Assembly (NCBI RefSeq): GCF_009910845.1
Contig: NZ_SIJB01000012.1
Location: 1 to 64,000, forward strand
Reading direction: 5' to 3'
DNA length: 64,000 nt
Source of the DNA: Chengkuizengella marina
Lineage (GTDB): Bacteria > Bacillota > Bacilli > Paenibacillales > KCTC-33759
Of the stretch, positions 1 to 9,729 are shown piece after piece. Numbering within the stretch: the first letter of the stretch is position 1; the number at the start of each line of letters is the position of its first letter. A program made the position numbers and the translations under genes. A model generated the notes under the pieces. It saw nothing but the letters and a program-made list of their open reading frames with translations, did no database searches and was not told the DNA's origin.

Positions 1-252
1 TTCCCTTCTACACCTGGAATTTACGATAAGCCAGAAATTCAAGACTGGACAGATGAGTACTTCCAAGGCGCTCCAGTAGGACAAATTTATGCAGAAGCTG
101 CAGAGAAAGTGGTTCCAGTATACTTTGGTCCTGATCATCAAACAGTGAACACTGCAGTTAAAGATGCAATTAACAATGTTGAAAACAATGATGCAGATCC
201 ACAAGCAGAGTGGGATGCGGCTATTGAACGTGTAGATCGAGAACTAAGATAA
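1..252 (+). CDS. Extracellular solute-binding protein of a sugar-type ABC transporter (C-terminal fragment)
   Basis: The reading frame is open from the first base and stops with TAA at 250-252, leaving 83 residues that include FPSTPGIYDKPEIQDW and end in AIERVDRELR. The tail, with a long helix and a NVENND...WDAAIERV pattern, is typical of the C-terminus of carbohydrate-binding lipoproteins of the CUT1 ABC family. Two CUT1-type permease genes follow in the same direction, which supports this as the substrate-binding component. The N-terminus, signal peptide and most of the binding cleft lie outside the window, so the substrate cannot be inferred. Confidence 0.75.
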   Translation, partial: FPSTPGIYDKPEIQDWTDEYFQGAPVGQIYAEAAEKVVPVYFGPDHQTVNTAVKDAINNVENNDADPQAEWDAAIERVDRELR

Positions 253-296
253 TAATAATATGAATTTTAAAAAATAACATAATTAATCAATTGAAT

Positions 297-323
297 GCGC
301 TGATCAATTTTAATGGTCAGCGC
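297..323 (+). terminator. Stem-loop between binding protein and permease genes
   Basis: A 9-bp stem (297-305 with 315-323, one wobble pair) with a 9-nt loop follows the binding-protein stop codon. There is no T-tract, so it is more likely an mRNA-stabilising or attenuating hairpin than a strong terminator. Such hairpins are common between the binding-protein gene and the permease genes of sugar importers, where they set unequal expression. Confidence 0.4.
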
Positions 324-511
324 TTATAATGGAATGGGACAATTTTTAATTTTAAAACGATTCATCTTCAAAAGTAACTGAATTTTCAAATTATAATTTA
401 GAACTAGGTTTTTATTTTAGAAATAATTCTCTTCAGCTTACTAATTATACATATACAAAAATTTTATATTCAGTAGATAATTTTACCCAATGAATGGAAG
501 GAGGATTTCCC

Positions 512-1450
512 ATGGAAGTGCATACAAAAATACGTACAAAATCCAATAATAAACCTCGTTTCAAATCTGGCTTACAAGCACGCAAGGATGCATTATCAGG
601 TTATTTATATGTAGCTCCGTTTTTTATTTTATTTTTAACGTTTGGTATATTTCCGATTTTTTATAACTTGTATATCTCTTTATTTAGTTGGAAATTATTT
701 GGGGCTGAGCCTGAGTTTATTGGCTTACAAAACTATGTATGGTTATTAACGGATGATCCAACATTTATTAAAGCAGTAGTGAATACTTTTTCTATATGGA
801 TTATTTCTACTATACCTCAATTATTTATCGCATTAGTGCTTGCTTATGTATTAAACCAAGCTTTTGTGAAAATGAAAGATTTGTTTCGAATGGCCATTTT
901 TATGCCATTTATCACGTCCATTTTAGCAGTAACGATTATTTTTAACTCTTTATTCTCTAGAGATTTTGGTTTAATTAACTTTATTTTAGGTACGGAAGGA
1001 TTAGATTGGAAAAATAATCGAATTTTAACTCATTTTGCTATAGCTACAATGGTGAATTGGAGATGGATTGGTTATAATACGATCATTTACATGGCAGGAT
1101 TACAAACGATTGGCAAGGATTTATATGAAGCTGCAACAATAGATGGAGCAAATAAAATCCAGCAGTTTTTCTATATCACAATTCCACAGCTTCGTCCCAT
1201 TATTCTCTTTACGATTATCATGTCCTCTATCGGAGGTATGTCATTATTTATAGAACCATTGGTTTTTTTAGATTTAAGAGGTGGTTCTGCGAATCAAGGT
1301 TTAACCATGTTCCTATACTTATATGAAACCGCATTTGGAACCAAATACAATATAGGATACTCTGCAGCAATTTCTTGGGTCATGTTTGTCATTGTGGTCA
1401 TGTTTGCATTGTTGAATTGGTTCATTACTACGAAAGTTATTAAGGATTAG
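512..1450 (+). CDS. Sugar ABC transporter permease, MalF/LacF type
   Basis: Inner-membrane permease subunit of a CUT1-family carbohydrate importer. The protein has six or so hydrophobic segments, the first near residues 29-50. The cytoplasmic EAA loop is visible as EAATIDGANKIQQFFYITIP, the site that docks the ATPase. I take ATG 512 as start because GGAAGGAGG lies 7-8 bases upstream; an in-frame ATG at 494 lies before this ribosome site. It is 17 bases upstream of the partner permease, so the two are co-transcribed. No ATPase gene is present here, which is usual for CUT1 systems that share an MsmX-like ATPase. Confidence 0.88.
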   Translation: MEVHTKIRTKSNNKPRFKSGLQARKDALSGYLYVAPFFILFLTFGIFPIFYNLYISLFSWKLFGAEPEFIGLQNYVWLLTDDPTFIKAVVNTFSIWIISTIPQLFIALVLAYVLNQAFVKMKDLFRMAIFMPFITSILAVTIIFNSLFSRDFGLINFILGTEGLDWKNNRILTHFAIATMVNWRWIGYNTIIYMAGLQTIGKDLYEAATIDGANKIQQFFYITIPQLRPIILFTIIMSSIGGMSLFIEPLVFLDLRGGSANQGLTMFLYLYETAFGTKYNIGYSAAISWVMFVIVVMFALLNWFITTKVIKD

Positions 1451-1467
1451 AAGGGATGTGAGGAATC

Positions 1468-2289
1468 ATGAAAAACAGAGCAGGTCGTTTTATATCTTAT
1501 CTGTTTCTTCTTATTTCATCATTAATTTCAATATTCCCATTTTATTGGATGTTTGTCATAAGCACAAATACAACGGCGGCAGCCAATAAGTTCCCACCAA
1601 AAATCATTCCAGGTGATCAATTTATTGCAAACATTCAAAATGCTTGGGAAAATGCAGATTTTATTGCGGCTCTATTTAACACTTTAATCGTTGCAGGAAC
1701 AATTACGATATCCCAGTTATTTTTTTGTTCACTTGCGGCATTTGCACTTGCCAGATTACAATTTAAAGGGAGAAATTTTGTCTTTATCATCATCGTAAGT
1801 ACTTTATTGTTACCACCAGCTAGTCCGATCCCACTCTATATCATCGTAAGTAAATTTGATTGGATCAATAGTTTGTATGCGGTTATCATCCCATTTTTAG
1901 TAGGAGCTTTTGGTGTGTTTTTAATGAAGCAGTTTATTGAAACAGCTATACATCCGGAACTAATTGAATCAGCTAAAATGGACGGAGCTAGAAATTTTCA
2001 AACGTATTATCGAATTGTATTACCGATTATCAAACCTGGATTAGCTACATTAGCTATTATCACATTTATGGCGATTTGGAATGATTTTGTATGGCCATCG
2101 ATTGTATTGAAAGACCAATCTGTACAAACATTACAGCTAGCTGTTCGAGGATTACAGAATGCATATAACCGCGATACAGCATTAGTTGTAACAGGCGCAT
2201 TTATTACAACGCTGCCACTTCTTGCTATTTTTATTCCTTTTAGCAGGCAGTTTATTTCAGGATTAACAGAGGGTTCTGTTAAAGGTTAG
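1468..2289 (+). CDS. Sugar ABC transporter permease, MalG/LacG type
   Basis: Second permease of the same importer, 273 residues with about six transmembrane helices. The EAA-loop signature is visible as ESAKMDGARNFQTYYRIVLP, and the length is normal for MalG-type proteins. The N-terminal helix SYLFLLISSLISIFPFYWM is typical of the family. A ribosome site (GGATGTGAGG) precedes the ATG. A strong hairpin follows the gene, so the operon ends here. The substrate is unknown; no hydrolase lies next to it. Confidence 0.88.
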   Translation: MKNRAGRFISYLFLLISSLISIFPFYWMFVISTNTTAAANKFPPKIIPGDQFIANIQNAWENADFIAALFNTLIVAGTITISQLFFCSLAAFALARLQFKGRNFVFIIIVSTLLLPPASPIPLYIIVSKFDWINSLYAVIIPFLVGAFGVFLMKQFIETAIHPELIESAKMDGARNFQTYYRIVLPIIKPGLATLAIITFMAIWNDFVWPSIVLKDQSVQTLQLAVRGLQNAYNRDTALVVTGAFITTLPLLAIFIPFSRQFISGLTEGSVKG

Positions 2290-2341
2290 AGCTAGTATGG
2301 GTATATGTGAACATATTTAACTTATTGAAGTTAATATTTCT

Positions 2342-2380
2342 ATGATCTTAACTGCGATTAGCAGTTAAGATCATTTATTA
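2342..2380 (+). terminator. Terminator of the sugar ABC operon
   Basis: A perfect 14-bp stem (2342-2355 with 2361-2374) with a 5-nt loop, followed by a short T-rich stretch, lies about 50 bases after the second permease gene. Confidence 0.7.
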
Positions 2381-2431
2381 TAGAAAAGCAAATTAGTACT
2401 TTTATACTATTCAAAGCAACCTGTGTCTTCA

Positions 2432-2461
2432 TGGACATAATTTCCTTATAGATGATATAAT
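2432..2461 (+). promoter_or_regulatory. Candidate vegetative promoter of first chemoreceptor gene
   Basis: TGGACA at 2432-2437 and a perfect TATAAT at 2456-2461 are separated by 18 bases and lie just ahead of the ribosome site and ATG of the chemoreceptor at 2494. Confidence 0.5.
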
Positions 2462-2493
2462 GATGGTAGTTTTTACAAGGAAGGGGGAACGTT

Positions 2494-4233
2494 ATGTTTA
2501 TTAAGATCGCGAGCAAAGTCAACGCTTTATCAAATATAATTAATCTAAGATTGAAACTAATTATATTATTCCTATTTATGTTTATTACTTTGTTAACTCT
2601 GGCTTTTATATTAAATACTTCCCTTAATAGTATCAAGGGAACGGTCGAAGATTCATATGAAAATAAAATTGGGTCCATGAATGAATTGCAAAGCTTAACG
2701 ACGAAAATATTAGAATTTAATCAATTGATCATGACGGCATCAAATAGTCCAAGTTTAGCAAACAGTTATGAAAAGAGAATTACTGATAAAATGAATGAAA
2801 TCGAAATCATTGTATTTCAGCAAGAGGAACTTGCTAGTGGGGATAAGCAATTAGCTATTGCTGATTTATTAGTTAAGGATTGGAATAGCTTTTTAAATTA
2901 TAAGAATAATATTCTTAATGCAATAATAGAAGGGGATCCTGCGAAGTTCAATAAAGCATATCAATCTTCTTTAAGAAGCTTGAATGGTATCGTTAACAAT
3001 TCTTCAACGTTGTATGATTTGAAGTACAATGAAGTTTTAAATTCACAAAATACGATAGAAAATTCACAAAATCTTGCACTTAAAAATAATATGATTGTTA
3101 TAGTTACAGCTATTATTATTTCCTTGTTATTAGGTTGGTGGATTTATAGTAGTGTTGTAAAACGTCTTCATCGCTTAGTTTCTTACAATTATCAATTATC
3201 TAAAGGTGATTTAACAGCATCGAAATTGAATATCTCAAAAGACGAACTTGGGTTACTAGCTAAAAGTACGAATCAAATTTTAGATAATTTAAAAATGATG
3301 ATTTCAGATGTAGGTCACTCTATTCATTTAATGAATAATAATGTGAAAAATGTAAATCTTGCAATTTCTGAAAATTATAGTTCAACAGAAATCATTGCTA
3401 AAAATGTAGACGAGATTTCAAAAGGAATTTCAGAACAAGCTAGTTATTCAGAAGGTTCTTTAGTAAATATATCTGAGCTTGATCAGTCTGTAACAGATAT
3501 TATCGATATTATAGAGAAGTTTAAAATTTCATTAGAACATACATATGGAAAGATTGAGAATGGTACAGTGGATTTAAATGAAACGATGGGACAAATAAAA
3601 TTAGTTGAAGACTCTAATTTTGACCTAATCTCTTCCTTTGAAGATTTAAATCAAGAGCTTGTACAAATACGTAAGTTTTCAGAACAGATTGTTAAAATAT
3701 CTCGAAATACTAATATATTATCTTTGAATGCATCTATTGAAGCTTCTAGAGCAGGAGAATTTGGAAAAGGATTTGCTGTTATTGCGGACGAAATCCGAGA
3801 GCTATCTTCAGAAACAACAAAAGTTGCAAATGGGGTAATGGAGGTAGTGGCTAAAAATGAAGAAAAAACAAAACAGTTTCAAGAGTCTCTGCTTATATCA
3901 AATAAAAAAACTTCTGAAGGCAGAACTACATTTAAAGCAACCTATGATAATTTTATGGAAATAAACGAAATGTTTACACAAATGAGTTATCAAATGAATG
4001 AAGTGCTGGAAAGGGTAAATGTTATTAAGAAGCAAAGCGAAGAAGTAAATAATAATATGTCAGATATAACGGCTATTTCAGAAGAAACTTCGGCTGGTAT
4101 TCAGGAAATAGCTTCTTCTACGAATCAACAGGTGGCTCAATATAAAGATATCGTCGATTCTATAGATGAACAAAGTGAATTAGCTAATAAAATGAATCAA
4201 AATATTAAACGTTTTAAATTAGAAAATGAATAA
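2494..4233 (+). CDS. Methyl-accepting chemotaxis protein (first of a tandem pair)
   Basis: Membrane chemoreceptor of 579 residues. A first transmembrane helix (about residues 20-42) is followed by a roughly 150-residue extracellular, probably helical sensor domain, a second helix (about 200-222, containing [13 protein letters not shown]), a HAMP segment, and the cytoplasmic signalling coiled coil. The hairpin tip is clear around residue 403-445: [20 protein letters not shown] followed by [13 protein letters not shown]. The neighbour at 4435 is a close paralogue that differs most in the sensor domain. The start is supported by AAGGAAGGGGG about 8 bases upstream. The ligand cannot be inferred. 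Confidence 0.93.
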   Translation: MFIKIASKVNALSNIINLRLKLIILFLFMFITLLTLAFILNTSLNSIKGTVEDSYENKIGSMNELQSLTTKILEFNQLIMTASNSPSLANSYEKRITDKMNEIEIIVFQQEELASGDKQLAIADLLVKDWNSFLNYKNNILNAIIEGDPAKFNKAYQSSLRSLNGIVNNSSTLYDLKYNEVLNSQNTIENSQNLALKNNMIVIVTAIIISLLLGWWIYSSVVKRLHRLVSYNYQLSKGDLTASKLNISKDELGLLAKSTNQILDNLKMMISDVGHSIHLMNNNVKNVNLAISENYSSTEIIAKNVDEISKGISEQASYSEGSLVNISELDQSVTDIIDIIEKFKISLEHTYGKIENGTVDLNETMGQIKLVEDSNFDLISSFEDLNQELVQIRKFSEQIVKISRNTNILSLNASIEASRAGEFGKGFAVIADEIRELSSETTKVANGVMEVVAKNEEKTKQFQESLLISNKKTSEGRTTFKATYDNFMEINEMFTQMSYQMNEVLERVNVIKKQSEEVNNNMSDITAISEETSAGIQEIASSTNQQVAQYKDIVDSIDEQSELANKMNQNIKRFKLENE

Positions 4234-4278
4234 TAAAATAATACATAAAAACACCACAAATAACGACATTCTCTTCTA

Positions 4279-4308
4279 AAAATCACCAAAAGGTGATTTT
4301 TTTCTTTT
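4279..4308 (+). terminator. Rho-independent terminator after first chemoreceptor
   Basis: A 9-bp stem, AAAATCACC with GGTGATTTT, around a 4-base loop, followed by a T-rich tail, starts 46 bases after the stop codon. Confidence 0.8.
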
Positions 4309-4434
4309 AAATAGATTATATCATTTTTGTGAACTTCATATTATAATTGTTATCAGAGTGTCATTTTACATATTCAATTTACATATGGAAATTAAATAAT
4401 GGAAAAGTGTGAAGTAGAGTAGAGAGGAGATTTT

Positions 4435-6186
4435 ATGAAAAATTTAGTCAAAAAATTAAAAATATTTCATCACTTAACAAATCAAATTAGTTTTAAAATT
4501 AAACTAATTTTCACCTTTGTTTGTATGTTATTTTTGATTGTACTCAGTACAACAATGTCTATGTTTTCATTAAATAATATAGAAAATACGATGCAGAAAA
4601 TATATGATGAGAAACTAAAAAATATGGAATTAACACAGATATTGAAAGATGATTTAGTTGAGCTAAATCAATTTATATTACTTTCTAGTTCAAAAATATC
4701 CCAAAAAATAAATCCAGAGTCTGAATTAAAAGGTAGATATGAAAAAATCGAAGGAATTATTTTAGAAATTAGTTTAAATTCTAAAGAAGAAGATGAAACT
4801 GAATTAATTAAAGAAATGAATCAAAGCTGGACAACTATAGTGGAGAATCAACCCACTTTAAACAGCAGCTTTATAGATGGAGATTATAGTGCATACCAAG
4901 CTGTCTATCAGATTATTTCACCTAAAATAAATCAAATCATAAAAAAATCAAATGAATTATATACGGTTGATTTTCAACATGTACTAGCTTCACAAGAAAT
5001 TGTTAAGCAAGAAAAAAATAATTCTGTGATTAACAATTTAACTATTTTCGTAATATCGGTTATTGTATCTATAATACTAGGTTATATCATATATCAAAAT
5101 ATAATGGGCAGGTTGAAACAGATCTTGAAGTTAAATCAAGGTATTTCAGAAGGAAATTTAACCTTAGAAAAGATGTCTATTTCCAAGGATGAATTAGGTA
5201 TTTTAACAAAAAGTACAAATCAGATCTTAGACAACTTTAAAAATATGATTAAAGATGTCAAACAGTCAATTGTTTCAATGAATTTAAACGTAAAAGTTGT
5301 TGATGATGCAATGACTGAAAACTATGGATCTACAAAAGTCATCGCAAAAAATGTAGATGAAATATCAAAAGGGATTGCTGAGCAAGCAAGTTATTCGGAG
5401 AATTCATTAGTGAATATAGGTGAGTTAGATCAGTCAGTGAGAGAGATTATAGATGTTATTAATAAATTTAAATTAGCTTTAGATGAGACATATACAAAGG
5501 TAAGTAACGCAACTGGAGAGTTAAATGAAACGGAGGGGCAGCTTGAGTTAGTAGAGGATTCAAATATACAATTGATCAGTTCATTTGAAGCACTAAATCA
5601 AGAGCTTAAACAAGTTAGGAAATATTCAGAGGAAATTGTTAAAATATCTAGAAATACTAACATATTATCTTTAAATGCTTCTATTGAAGCAGCGAGAGCA
5701 GGAGAGTTTGGTAAAGGATTTGCTGTTATTGCAGATGAAATTCGTGAATTATCTACTGAAACAACAAAAGTAGCAAATGGTGTAATGGAAGTAGTTATCA
5801 AAAATGAAGAAAAAACATTGGAATTTCAACAATCACTTCAATCCTCAAATGAAAGTACAGCAAAGGGCAGAGATACATTTAAATCAGCTTATCAAATCTT
5901 TATTCAGATTAACAATATGTTTCTAGATATGAATAAACAGATGGCCATTGTATTAGACAGTGCGAATCACATTAAAAATCAAAGTGAAAATGTAAGTAAT
6001 CATATGACAGATATCAGTGCAATTTCTGAACAAACCACGGCAAGCATACAAGAAATTGCCTCTTCAACACATCAGCAGGTAGCACAGTTTAAAGATATGG
6101 TAAATACTATAAATAAACAAAGTGAACTAGCTAATACAATGGATCAAAATATTAGCCGTTTTAAACTAGATAAAGAAGACAAATAA
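4435..6186 (+). CDS. Methyl-accepting chemotaxis protein (second of a tandem pair)
   Basis: Paralogue of the preceding chemoreceptor, 583 residues with the same order: transmembrane helix, periplasm-side sensor, transmembrane helix ([20 protein letters not shown]), HAMP and signalling domain. The conserved tip reads [20 protein letters not shown] followed by [13 protein letters not shown]. From the HAMP region on the two proteins are nearly collinear, while the sensor halves have diverged, the usual outcome of receptor duplication followed by change of ligand. AGAGAGGAG lies upstream of the ATG. A separate terminator lies between the genes, so each has its own transcript. Confidence 0.93.
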   Translation: MKNLVKKLKIFHHLTNQISFKIKLIFTFVCMLFLIVLSTTMSMFSLNNIENTMQKIYDEKLKNMELTQILKDDLVELNQFILLSSSKISQKINPESELKGRYEKIEGIILEISLNSKEEDETELIKEMNQSWTTIVENQPTLNSSFIDGDYSAYQAVYQIISPKINQIIKKSNELYTVDFQHVLASQEIVKQEKNNSVINNLTIFVISVIVSIILGYIIYQNIMGRLKQILKLNQGISEGNLTLEKMSISKDELGILTKSTNQILDNFKNMIKDVKQSIVSMNLNVKVVDDAMTENYGSTKVIAKNVDEISKGIAEQASYSENSLVNIGELDQSVREIIDVINKFKLALDETYTKVSNATGELNETEGQLELVEDSNIQLISSFEALNQELKQVRKYSEEIVKISRNTNILSLNASIEAARAGEFGKGFAVIADEIRELSTETTKVANGVMEVVIKNEEKTLEFQQSLQSSNESTAKGRDTFKSAYQIFIQINNMFLDMNKQMAIVLDSANHIKNQSENVSNHMTDISAISEQTTASIQEIASSTHQQVAQFKDMVNTINKQSELANTMDQNISRFKLDKEDK

Positions 6187-6199
6187 TAATGTAATAGAC

Positions 6200-6238
6200 A
6201 AAAAATCACTACATTGACACATGTTAGTGATTTTTTTT
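6200..6238 (+). terminator. Terminator after second chemoreceptor
   Basis: A 12-bp stem (6200-6211 with 6225-6236), AAAAAATCACTA pairing with TAGTGATTTTTT. The right arm is itself T-rich. The stem also carries an A-run on its left, so it may act for the convergent gene at 6316 as well. Confidence 0.78.
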
Positions 6239-6315
6239 ATTTAAAAGTTATATCATTCGCAAATTAAGACTTCAATATTATGAATATGCTTTTGAATTTA
6301 GTTTATTCTAGGCAG

Positions 6316-7386
6316 TTACTCTGTAATTACTGGTGTACTTTCATCAAAATACTCTTCTAGTGTAATGTTGTGACCCATTATTTCACTAGCTATTTCTTTT
6401 CCTACGTATCTTAAATGCCATGGTTCATAAGCATATCCTGTAATGTGTTCTTTATCTTGGGGATAACGAATAATAAAACCGAATTCAGCAGCATGCTCTG
6501 CTAACCACTGTCCTTCCTTCGTAGATCCTAAGCTTTCTTCTAAAACGTTATTTACACTGGGGCTAGAAACATCAATGGCAAGTCCAGTTTGATGCTCACT
6601 TGTTCCAGGGTATGCACTATATCTTCGTGCCTGTTCTTCTCCTTGTTCCTGTACATTCCAATTAAATATTGATTTTTGGGTTTGATAAGAACGGTATCCA
6701 GAAACCCCATTTAACTGAATATTCTCTTGTTTTGCTTGATCAAATAATTGTTCCAGTGCTCTAGCAGCCTCTTCTCGCAACCATTTTTTTTCACTTTCTC
6801 CTGTAAAGGAGAAAGGAATATTAGGCTGAACAAGGTCAGTCGGTATATAGTTATCTTCTAAGCTTCTTTGTTTATTTACTAAAACAGCGGTACTTTCTTG
6901 ATTTGTAATTTTAGGAATTTCACTATTTGATGCGACTATGGTATTCTCTAAACTGTACTTTACAGTTATGGTGATTTGTGTTGTAAATCCTTCATAATTT
7001 GCATAAACATCAATTTGATTTCCCGTTTTTGCTTCATTTGATAGGGAAAGTAAGCCTCTATCATCGATGGAAGCAAGGTTTGTTGGTTGAATATCATAAG
7101 TAATATCCATTGGGTTAATTTCTATTTCTGTATGCTCTGTTGTTATGGAATAAAGCTCGAGTGAAAATGTGGATTTAGGAGATAAAACCATCTCTTCATC
7201 ACTAAAAAATATGCTCTCAATTTCATTGGTTTCTAATTCGTGAGGAAGTTTATCTACTTCTTTTTTAGTTTGTACATCTGGTGCGTTTGTACTAGAAGGT
7301 ATTAAAGTATTTTCGCAGCCTGTAAGTATTATGGAACAGCTCACTATTGCGCTTATGCTATATGTAAAGAAACGAGTATTTAACAT
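6316..7386 (-). CDS. VanY-type D-alanyl-D-alanine carboxypeptidase lipoprotein
   Basis: Exported zinc peptidase of the M15B (VanY/DacB-like) family that trims the terminal D-Ala of peptidoglycan stems. Residues 1-24 form a lipoprotein signal with lipobox LTGC, so the enzyme is tethered to the outer face of the membrane. Residues about 60-145 look like a beta-sandwich bacterial Ig-like spacer. The catalytic domain occupies about 195-345, with zinc ligands in SEHQTGLAIDV (near 262-271) and EPWHLRYVG (near 321). GGAGGA precedes the ATG at 7386. It stands alone, with no van resistance genes nearby, so a cell-wall remodelling role is likelier than glycopeptide resistance. Confidence 0.88.
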   Translation of the reverse strand: MLNTRFFTYSISAIVSCSIILTGCENTLIPSSTNAPDVQTKKEVDKLPHELETNEIESIFFSDEEMVLSPKSTFSLELYSITTEHTEIEINPMDITYDIQPTNLASIDDRGLLSLSNEAKTGNQIDVYANYEGFTTQITITVKYSLENTIVASNSEIPKITNQESTAVLVNKQRSLEDNYIPTDLVQPNIPFSFTGESEKKWLREEAARALEQLFDQAKQENIQLNGVSGYRSYQTQKSIFNWNVQEQGEEQARRYSAYPGTSEHQTGLAIDVSSPSVNNVLEESLGSTKEGQWLAEHAAEFGFIIRYPQDKEHITGYAYEPWHLRYVGKEIASEIMGHNITLEEYFDESTPVITE

Positions 7387-7541
7387 GATTGCTCCTCCGA
7401 TGTTTAAATATGAATGAAATGCACTTTATTATACCATGAAAAAAGATTGACAGAAACTAATATAAATAGCACAATACTAATAATTGATTTTATTGGTTGA
7501 AGATGAGCCTTGTATAGGCAACTTCTTAGAAAGGATGTCAA

Positions 7542-7931
7542 ATGGATACCTCAATTATATTTTCAGGAATCGTATTTGGATTGTTATTTTGGTTTATATA
7601 TCAGCAGATGCCAGTGAAAGGTTTAAAAACATTAAGTACAACGGACTTTTCCGAAGCTTTGAAAAACAAATCAGACAAGGTTCTCATTGATGTTCGTGAA
7701 CCATATGAATTAAAAACAGGGTACATTAAGGATGCAGTGAATATTCCTCTTTCACAAATTCGAAATAGACTGGATGAAATTCCTCAGGATAAAACAGTCA
7801 TGTTATATTGCAGAAGTGGCTTTCGGAGTAAAAAAGCAGCACGTATATTAAAAAGGAAAAAAATTCAAAACATGATCCATTTGCGAGGTGGCTTTGTGTC
7901 TTGGCATGGTGAGGTTAAAGCTCCTAAGTAA
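7542..7931 (+). CDS. Membrane-anchored rhodanese-like protein
   Basis: 129 residues: one N-terminal transmembrane helix (about 4-22) then a single rhodanese domain. The domain signatures LIDVREPYEL and MLYCRSGFRSKKAA are visible, with the persulfide-forming Cys near residue 90, followed by LRGGFVSWHGEV. Such proteins move sulfane sulfur; the physiological acceptor is unknown. The start is supported by AAGGATGTC ahead of ATG 7542. It lies just upstream of a TetR gene that has its own promoter. Confidence 0.85.
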   Translation: MDTSIIFSGIVFGLLFWFIYQQMPVKGLKTLSTTDFSEALKNKSDKVLIDVREPYELKTGYIKDAVNIPLSQIRNRLDEIPQDKTVMLYCRSGFRSKKAARILKRKKIQNMIHLRGGFVSWHGEVKAPK

Positions 7932-7939
7932 AAAAGGGG

Positions 7940-7985
7940 TTGCAAAAAAATACAATTTTTGATAATATACTACCTAACGTTTGGT
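7940..7985 (+). promoter_or_regulatory. Promoter of tetR with overlapping near-palindromic operator
   Basis: TTGCAA (7940-7945) and TAATAT (7963-7968) are 17 bases apart. Directly downstream, at 7972-7985, lies ACCTAACGTTTGGT, a 14-bp palindrome apart from one mismatched pair. A 13-of-14 match to it, on the opposite strand, lies upstream of the aldo/keto reductase at 8655-8668. This placement suggests autorepression by the TetR protein. Confidence 0.6.
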
Positions 7986-8008
7986 TGGTATAGAGAGTGA
8001 GAGGTTAT

Positions 8009-8587
8009 ATGACTAAAAATAAAATTTTAAAAGAATCTTTAGGTTTATTTGCAAATAAAGGGTATTACGAGACTAGTATGGAAGATATTGCAAGTGCAGT
8101 AGGTATAAAAAAAGCTTCCTTATATTCTCATTATGCTGGAAAGGAGGATATATTTTCTGCTGTTTATAATAAGATATTAGTTGATAATTCAGCATTCATA
8201 AAGGAATTAACAACGTTCAACAAAGATATACAATCCCAAGATAAGCTGAAATTTATTTTTAATCGTTATGTGAAAAACTGTAAAGATAATGTACAGATGG
8301 AGTTCTGGGATCGTTATTATTATTATCCACCTGAATATTTGAAGGACTACATACATGAAAAAACGGAAGAAACAGAAAAGGGTATGATGAAAGAAATTGA
8401 AAAGATCGTTGAAGAAGGTATTAAAAAGCAAGAGTTTATTCAGAAAGATGCCTCAGATGTTGCACTTTCTTTTTATTATATGATGATTGGTTTTGCAATG
8501 AGTGTTAAGTTTTACACTAACAAAGAAATTGAGAAGGACCTGACTAGTTGTTTAAACGTCTTTTTAGGTGGGATTGGGAAAAAGTAA
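8009..8587 (+). CDS. TetR/AcrR family transcriptional regulator
   Basis: 192-residue repressor with an N-terminal helix-turn-helix: ILKESLGLFANKGYYETSME then DIASAVGIKKASLYSHYAGK. The C-terminal two thirds is the helical ligand and dimerisation domain typical of the family. I prefer ATG 8009, after GAGTGAGAGG; a GTG at 7997 is in frame but overlaps the ribosome site. The gene precedes an aldo/keto reductase, and both have the same putative operator upstream, so the reductase is the likely target. The inducer is unknown. Confidence 0.9.
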   Translation: MTKNKILKESLGLFANKGYYETSMEDIASAVGIKKASLYSHYAGKEDIFSAVYNKILVDNSAFIKELTTFNKDIQSQDKLKFIFNRYVKNCKDNVQMEFWDRYYYYPPEYLKDYIHEKTEETEKGMMKEIEKIVEEGIKKQEFIQKDASDVALSFYYMMIGFAMSVKFYTNKEIEKDLTSCLNVFLGGIGKK

Positions 8588-8654
8588 GTTATTATTATCC
8601 ATATGGAACAATAATAACTATCTTCTAGAGAGATGATGACCTTGAACTTTAACT

Positions 8655-8668
8655 ACCAAACGATAGGT
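8655..8668 (+). promoter_or_regulatory. Second copy of the putative TetR operator, upstream of aldo/keto reductase
   Basis: ACCAAACGATAGGT is, on the reverse strand, ACCTATCGTTTGGT, differing at one base from the site over the tetR promoter (7972-7985). It lies 49 bases before the reductase start. Confidence 0.55.
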
Positions 8669-8716
8669 TGTTTTGTCTATTTTATTATTAAAATTTTAAA
8701 AATGGAGGATTTTAAT

Positions 8717-9703
8717 ATGCAAACACAGATGAAAAGAGAATTAGGAAAAACAGGTATTGAAATTAGTTTGTTAGGTTTAGGGTGTTGGGCAATAGGAGGA
8801 CCATTTTTACTTGAAGGAAAGCAGGATGGTTGGGGTGAGGTAAACGATGAAGAATCTATATTGGCTATTCATGAAGCCATAGAGCGTAATATTAATTATT
8901 TCGACACCTCTGATGTTTATGGTATAGGGCACAGTGAACGAGTTCTTGGTAGAGCTTTAAAAGAATATAGAGATAAAGTCGTTATCGCCACTAAATTTGG
9001 ATTTACTTATGATGAGGAAAAACGTGAAATTACTGGACAAAACATAACACCAGAATATATTCGAAAAGCTTGTGAAAAATCATTAAAACGTTTGCAAACA
9101 GATTTTATTGATGTATATCAAATTCACCTCTGGTCATTACCTCAAGAGAAGGTTGATATCGTAATTGAAACTTTGAATCAACTCCAGAAGGAAGGTACTA
9201 TTCGTACATATGGATGGAGTACCGGCGACTTGAAGTGTGCTCAGTACTTCGCAGAAAATTCAAATGGATCTTCTATATTACATCCAGTGAATGTGTTTGG
9301 ATACAACAAAGAAGTTATTAAATTATGTGAAGAGCAGAATTTAACAAGTATTAATAGTACTCCATTAGCAATGGGAATGTTAAGCGGAAAATTCAATGAA
9401 AATACAAAGTTTACCCCAGATGATGTAAGGGGCAGTGGCTTTGATTGGATTCCTTATTTTAAGGAAGGAAAACCAGCACCGGAATTTTTGGAAAAATTAG
9501 AGGCAATTAAAGAAATTTTGAAAAGTGATGGGAGAACTTTAGTGCAGGGTGCATTAGCCTGGAACTGGGCAATAAGTGGGCAAAATATTCCTATTCCAGG
9601 TTTTAAGACTGCAGCACAAGTCATTGAAATTGCAAAAGCAATGGAATTTGGACCATTAACTCAACAACAAGTTGAATCTATAAATCTATTAATAAATATT
9701 TAG
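8717..9703 (+). CDS. Aldo/keto reductase
   Basis: NADPH-dependent oxidoreductase with a TIM barrel, 328 residues. The catalytic tetrad can be placed: Asp and Tyr in FDTSDVYG (about 61-68), Lys in TKFGF (about 93), His in QIHLW (about 136). The C-terminal nucleotide-binding stretch includes IPIPGFKTAAQV. ATG 8717 with GGAGG 8 bases upstream is the start; an in-frame ATG at 8633 has no ribosome site and would run through the putative operator. Control by the upstream TetR regulator is likely. Substrate unknown; such pairs often respond to reactive carbonyls or xenobiotics. Confidence 0.9.
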   Translation: MQTQMKRELGKTGIEISLLGLGCWAIGGPFLLEGKQDGWGEVNDEESILAIHEAIERNINYFDTSDVYGIGHSERVLGRALKEYRDKVVIATKFGFTYDEEKREITGQNITPEYIRKACEKSLKRLQTDFIDVYQIHLWSLPQEKVDIVIETLNQLQKEGTIRTYGWSTGDLKCAQYFAENSNGSSILHPVNVFGYNKEVIKLCEEQNLTSINSTPLAMGMLSGKFNENTKFTPDDVRGSGFDWIPYFKEGKPAPEFLEKLEAIKEILKSDGRTLVQGALAWNWAISGQNIPIPGFKTAAQVIEIAKAMEFGPLTQQQVESINLLINI

Positions 9704-9729
9704 TTTTATAGAGGGAGGTTTAACAGTAA

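Noticed and set aside
494-511. Upstream in-frame ATG for the first permease
   Set aside because: The ribosome site GGAAGGAGG lies after this ATG and fits ATG 512.
2358-2678. Minus-strand frame of 106 codons
   Set aside because: It overlaps the chemoreceptor start, its promoter and the ABC terminator, with no ribosome site; an antisense shadow.
6316-7386. Glycopeptide-resistance locus
   Set aside because: Only a VanY-like enzyme is present; no vanH, vanA-type ligase, vanX or two-component genes.
7484-7690. Frame starting MILLVEDEPCIG, resembling a response-regulator N-terminus
   Set aside because: Only the first residues resemble a receiver; it overlaps the rhodanese gene in another frame and has no ribosome site.
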